Source of the DNA: Schwartzia sp. (in: firmicutes)
Lineage (GTDB): Bacteria; Bacillota; Negativicutes; Selenomonadales; Selenomonadaceae
Reading direction: 5' to 3'
Length of the DNA: 18,971 bases
Assembly: GCA_017939945.1 (NCBI GenBank)
Contig: JAGAZS010000056.1
Span: 1-18,971 of the forward strand
Part shown: piece after piece, positions 16,112-18,971 of the stretch
Numbering within the stretch: position 1 is the first letter of the stretch
Layout: each line of letters starts with the position of its first letter
Program-made: the position numbers and the translations under genes
The notes under the pieces: model-generated
What the model was told of the DNA's origin: nothing
The model's database searches: none
The model's input: only the letters and a program-made list of their open reading frames with translations

Positions 16112-18157
16112 ATGTTGTTTTATGACTTTAGGATCGAGTGTAAATATGCGGGTGAGGAGACATTGGAAAAAGCCTGCGCGGAGTCCCGCAGAGAAGGTTG
16201 GAGTGCCGTGGCTTGCGTCAATGATGCACTTTGGGAGGAAAATGAAGATGCGAGATATGTGTTCATCAGCGGCGGCAGTCCTCGCGTATGGCAAATGGCT
16301 GCGGCGTTCAGTGAAAAGGAAAATGTGTCTGAACAGGGAATGCAAGAGCTTTTGAAGACGGCGCTGAAGGAAAAAGGCGGCGTGAAATCGTTTTCCGTTT
16401 CCGGGCTGCATGAGATAACTGTCAAGGATTTTCTGAAGGCCGTGCGGAAGGCGGACGATGCGAATTATCTGGACGATTGCCGACGGGCGCTGTGCAATAT
16501 TGAAATCGATTATTTCGAGAACAACCAGTTCAAACTACGGGAGGAACTGCAGGAAGCGGACGCATTGACGAAAAAAGCGGCGATGGCTCGTGCGAAGGCG
16601 CTTCTTGCAGACCAGAGCCTTTTGGACGAATTGGCGCGGATTTATTCGGACAAGAACGTACGACATTTTCACGGTCATCCCGTGCATTACAAGATTATAG
16701 CCGGAAATCAGGAGACTGCCATGACGATTGCGCGGCTGCTGACCGAGGCACTTTATTCGTGCGAGCGTCTGCTCAGCCGTCGGCTTGCAGTTGTCAGCGA
16801 AATCCGGGAAGGCTGCTATGACGAAAGGGACCTCGAGAATCTTTTCCGGCAGGCGGCAGGTACGGCGCTGGTGATTGAACTGCGTGGCTCCAATGAGGAG
16901 CATGCGAATTATGCTTCGGCCTATGAAAGAGTTACGGAGTTTATTTCCGATCTTATTAAGAAGTATCACCAGAACGACCTCTGTATTTTTATTGAGCGTA
17001 CTGACAATCCGGGCTTCACGCCGTCCCTGATGGCAAAGGTAGAGGAATACATCGATATCGTGGCGATCAGTGAGGGAGCGGGGAACAGGAAGGAAGCCGC
17101 AGGATATCTGCGCCGCCTCGTCAAGGAGGCGGATTTTGAGGTGATGGACAAAAAAGAAATTGAGAATTCTCTTGAAGAGAAAACGTCGTTTACGGCTTCG
17201 GAGCTTTACGGGATTTTTAACCGTTTTTACAAGGACGGCTTGAAGAACAAGCTTTACCAAGCTTACAAGACGGCGACCTATGTGACGGCGGAGAAGAAAA
17301 AGACGAAAGGGGACGCCTATGAACGCCTGCAGGAAATGGTCGGTCTCACGGAGGTGAAGAAAATCATCGACCAGATTATCGCGGCCCACAAGATGCAGAA
17401 GATGCGATCGGACGTGGGCCTGGCGCAGCAGAAAAGCGCTCTGCACATGATCTTCTCGGGTAATCCCGGCAGCGCGAAGACCACCGTTGCACGTCTCTTG
17501 GCTGAAATCCTGAAAAAAGAGGGCGTGCTGGAAAGCGGCGCCTTCGTCGAGTGCGGCCGCAACGATCTCGTCGGGAGGTTCGTCGGCTGGACGGCGCCGC
17601 AAGTCGCCAGGAAGTTCCGGGAGGCGCGGGGCGGCGTTTTGTTCATTGACGAAGCCTATTCATTGGTCGATGACAGGGACGGCTGCTACGGCGACGAGGC
17701 CATCAATACCATCGTGCAGGAAATGGAGAACCAGCGCGACAGTGTGATTGTCATTTTCGCCGGATACAAGGACAAGATGAAAGGCTTCCTAGCAAAGAAC
17801 GAGGGACTTCGGAGCCGCATCGCGTTCCATGTGGATTTCCCGGACTACGACGCCGATGAGTTGATTCAGATTCTCTCGCTGATGGCGAAGGAGCGCGGAT
17901 ATGAACTGGACGATCCGATTCTTGCTCGGTGCCGGGACGTCTTCCGGGCAGCGTGCGCGGAAAAGGAATTCGGCAACGGTCGGTTTGTACGCAATCTTTT
18001 GGAGCAGGCGCTCCTGAAGCAGTCCCGTCGCATTGTGGAGGAAAGCGGCGGGAAGCCGATGACGCGTGATGAGCTTTTGAAGCTAGAGCCTTCTGATTTC
18101 GAGGTTAATCTTTCCGACCGCTACGCGAAAAAGAGCATTGGCATCGGTTTCGTGTGA
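16112..18157 (+). CDS. AAA+ ATPase of the SpoVK/CbbX type with a degenerate first AAA-like domain
   Basis: The 681-aa product has three parts. Residues 1 to about 180 are unrecognised. Residues about 190-400 look like a degenerate AAA+ module: GNQETAMT (198-205) stands in the Walker A place with Met204 for Lys, and ALVIEL (ending near 257) stands in the Walker B place. Residues about 420-675 are a SpoVK/CbbX-type AAA+ domain with GNPGSAKT (450-457), VLFIDEAYS (509-517), VIFAGYKDKM and GLRSRI, the likely arginine-finger region. Members of this fold remodel or unfold partner proteins, but the target here is unknown. The ATG at 16112 is chosen over the upstream TTG at 16031 because AGGAGGTG (16097-16104) lies 7 nt before it and the upstream frame runs through the palindrome. 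A WYL regulator gene follows. Confidence 0.88.
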   Translation: MLFYDFRIECKYAGEETLEKACAESRREGWSAVACVNDALWEENEDARYVFISGGSPRVWQMAAAFSEKENVSEQGMQELLKTALKEKGGVKSFSVSGLHEITVKDFLKAVRKADDANYLDDCRRALCNIEIDYFENNQFKLREELQEADALTKKAAMARAKALLADQSLLDELARIYSDKNVRHFHGHPVHYKIIAGNQETAMTIARLLTEALYSCERLLSRRLAVVSEIREGCYDERDLENLFRQAAGTALVIELRGSNEEHANYASAYERVTEFISDLIKKYHQNDLCIFIERTDNPGFTPSLMAKVEEYIDIVAISEGAGNRKEAAGYLRRLVKEADFEVMDKKEIENSLEEKTSFTASELYGIFNRFYKDGLKNKLYQAYKTATYVTAEKKKTKGDAYERLQEMVGLTEVKKIIDQIIAAHKMQKMRSDVGLAQQKSALHMIFSGNPGSAKTTVARLLAEILKKEGVLESGAFVECGRNDLVGRFVGWTAPQVARKFREARGGVLFIDEAYSLVDDRDGCYGDEAINTIVQEMENQRDSVIVIFAGYKDKMKGFLAKNEGLRSRIAFHVDFPDYDADELIQILSLMAKERGYELDDPILARCRDVFRAACAEKEFGNGRFVRNLLEQALLKQSRRIVEESGGKPMTRDELLKLEPSDFEVNLSDRYAKKSIGIGFV

Positions 18158-18275
18158 TATGGGTGCAATCCTTTGCCGTGTTTGATAAAATTACAGGCGA
18201 AAAGACTTTTATAAGTGAAAGGGGGAAGCCGGGATACCGGCGAAGAACATGGGAGAAATGGAAAAAGAGGGCGGA

Positions 18276-18971
18276 ATGGGCAAAGATAAGCGGCTTGTGG
18301 TGCTCTACGTCTTGGACATCTTACGTAATCATTCGAACGAAAAGAATTTGTTGAAGCAAAAGGAAATCATTCAGCTTTTGCGGGAACAATACGAGGTGTC
18401 GTGCAGTCCGCGTTCCTTGCATACATATATCCAGATGTTGCAGGCGGATGGCTATCCGATCGTCAAGGAAAAAGTGGGCTGCTATATCAAGAAAGAACCG
18501 CAGGAATTTACGGACGCTGAGCTTCGTATGCTGATTGACGGCGTGCTTTTTTCTCGGAACATTTCGCAGAAACAGGCGAAAGGGCTTATTGAGCGTCTGT
18601 TTTCGGCGGGTTCGCACAGCTTCAAAAAGCGTGTAGAGCGTTTTCTTCGCTATTGTGAAAAAATGCCGTACTCTGACAACGAGCAGACATTGAAAAACGT
18701 CAGCGTAATCCAAAAGGCCATTGAGGATGGCAAGAAAATCAGCTTCCACTACAATACTTATGATACGGACTTCAATTTCCATCCGAAAAAGGAAGAGCTC
18801 TATACCTTCAGCCCTTATGAAATGATCCTGAGTCAAGGACGCTATTACATCGTCGGCAATATGGAGCCGCACGAAAATATAGGCCACTGCCGCCTCGACC
18901 GCATGACGGACGTCACGCTTTTAGACGAGCCGGTCAAGGATAGGCGTCGGATAGAAGAACTGAAGACGACC
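18276..18971 (+). CDS. WYL-domain transcriptional regulator, 3' truncated
   Basis: The frame is open to the window end, giving 232 visible residues. The N-terminal ~65 residues form a winged helix-turn-helix (VLYVLDILRNHSNEKNLLKQ, then SCSPRSLHTYIQMLQADGYPI). A WYL domain follows from about residue 150: AIEDGKKISFHYN, then FSPYEMILSQGRYYIVGN (178-195) and CRLDRMTDV. The name-giving Trp-Tyr-Leu is Tyr-Tyr-Ile here (190-192). WYL domains sense nucleic-acid or nucleotide ligands and often control stress or defence genes. The ATG at 18276 has AGAGG five nt upstream; ATGs at 18249 and 18258 are in frame. It starts 118 nt after the AAA+ gene with no terminator between, only a small GCCGG/CCGGC hairpin at 18228-18241, so co-transcription is likely. 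Confidence 0.85.
   Translation, partial: MGKDKRLVVLYVLDILRNHSNEKNLLKQKEIIQLLREQYEVSCSPRSLHTYIQMLQADGYPIVKEKVGCYIKKEPQEFTDAELRMLIDGVLFSRNISQKQAKGLIERLFSAGSHSFKKRVERFLRYCEKMPYSDNEQTLKNVSVIQKAIEDGKKISFHYNTYDTDFNFHPKKEELYTFSPYEMILSQGRYYIVGNMEPHENIGHCRLDRMTDVTLLDEPVKDRRRIEELKTT

Noticed and set aside
18154..18354. A 66-codon frame overlapping the AAA+ stop and the WYL start
   Set aside because: It reads through the WYL gene in another frame, has no ribosome binding site and resembles no protein.
1..18971. CRISPR arrays, tRNA/rRNA genes, insertion sequences, phage attachment sites
   Set aside because: No regularly spaced repeats, no transposase or integrase, and no tRNA-like cloverleaf were found; the intergenic spaces are short and accounted for by promoters and terminators.

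Overview
The window looks like an ordinary chromosomal stretch from a Gram-positive-lineage anaerobe (Bacillota). AddAB rather than RecBCD, a SepF-type division protein, strong AGGAGG-type ribosome binding sites and a soluble DagK-type lipid kinase all point there. The fairly high GC content and gene style would fit the Negativicutes (Selenomonas relatives), but that is inference, not proof. There are no rRNA, tRNA, CRISPR or insertion-sequence features.

Layout. (1) 1-2733, plus strand: the C-terminal half of a SpoVB/MurJ-type flippase, a DagK/YegS-type lipid kinase and mtnA are tightly packed and end at a bidirectional terminator. (2) 2742-5411, minus strand: sepF and typA (bipA), each with a good promoter. 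sepF has a leader of about 165 nt with three hairpins. (3) 5554-5987, plus strand: a monocistronic HU gene that starts at TTG, with a possible 11-codon leader ORF overlapping its start. (4) 6050-7764, minus strand: an HD-GYP protein and a family-6 type DNA-deoxyinosine glycosylase. (5) 7812-16022, plus strand: cysE, then addB and addA overlapping by 17 bp. (6) 16037-18971, plus strand: a 40-bp perfect palindrome at a putative promoter, a large AAA+ protein of the SpoVK/CbbX type, and a WYL-domain regulator cut off by the window end.

The housekeeping parts cover envelope lipid/flippase functions, methionine salvage, division, ribosome-associated stress, nucleoid structure, c-di-GMP signalling, base repair, cysteine synthesis and double-strand break repair. 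The least understood part is the last block. The AAA+ protein carries two AAA-like halves. The second has recognisable Walker A and B motifs; the first has the same fold-like pattern with the Walker A lysine replaced by Met and the Walker B acidic pair lost. Its N-terminal ~175 residues are unrecognised. With the WYL gene downstream and the palindrome upstream, this is the best candidate for an undescribed regulated system, though its function cannot be read from the sequence.
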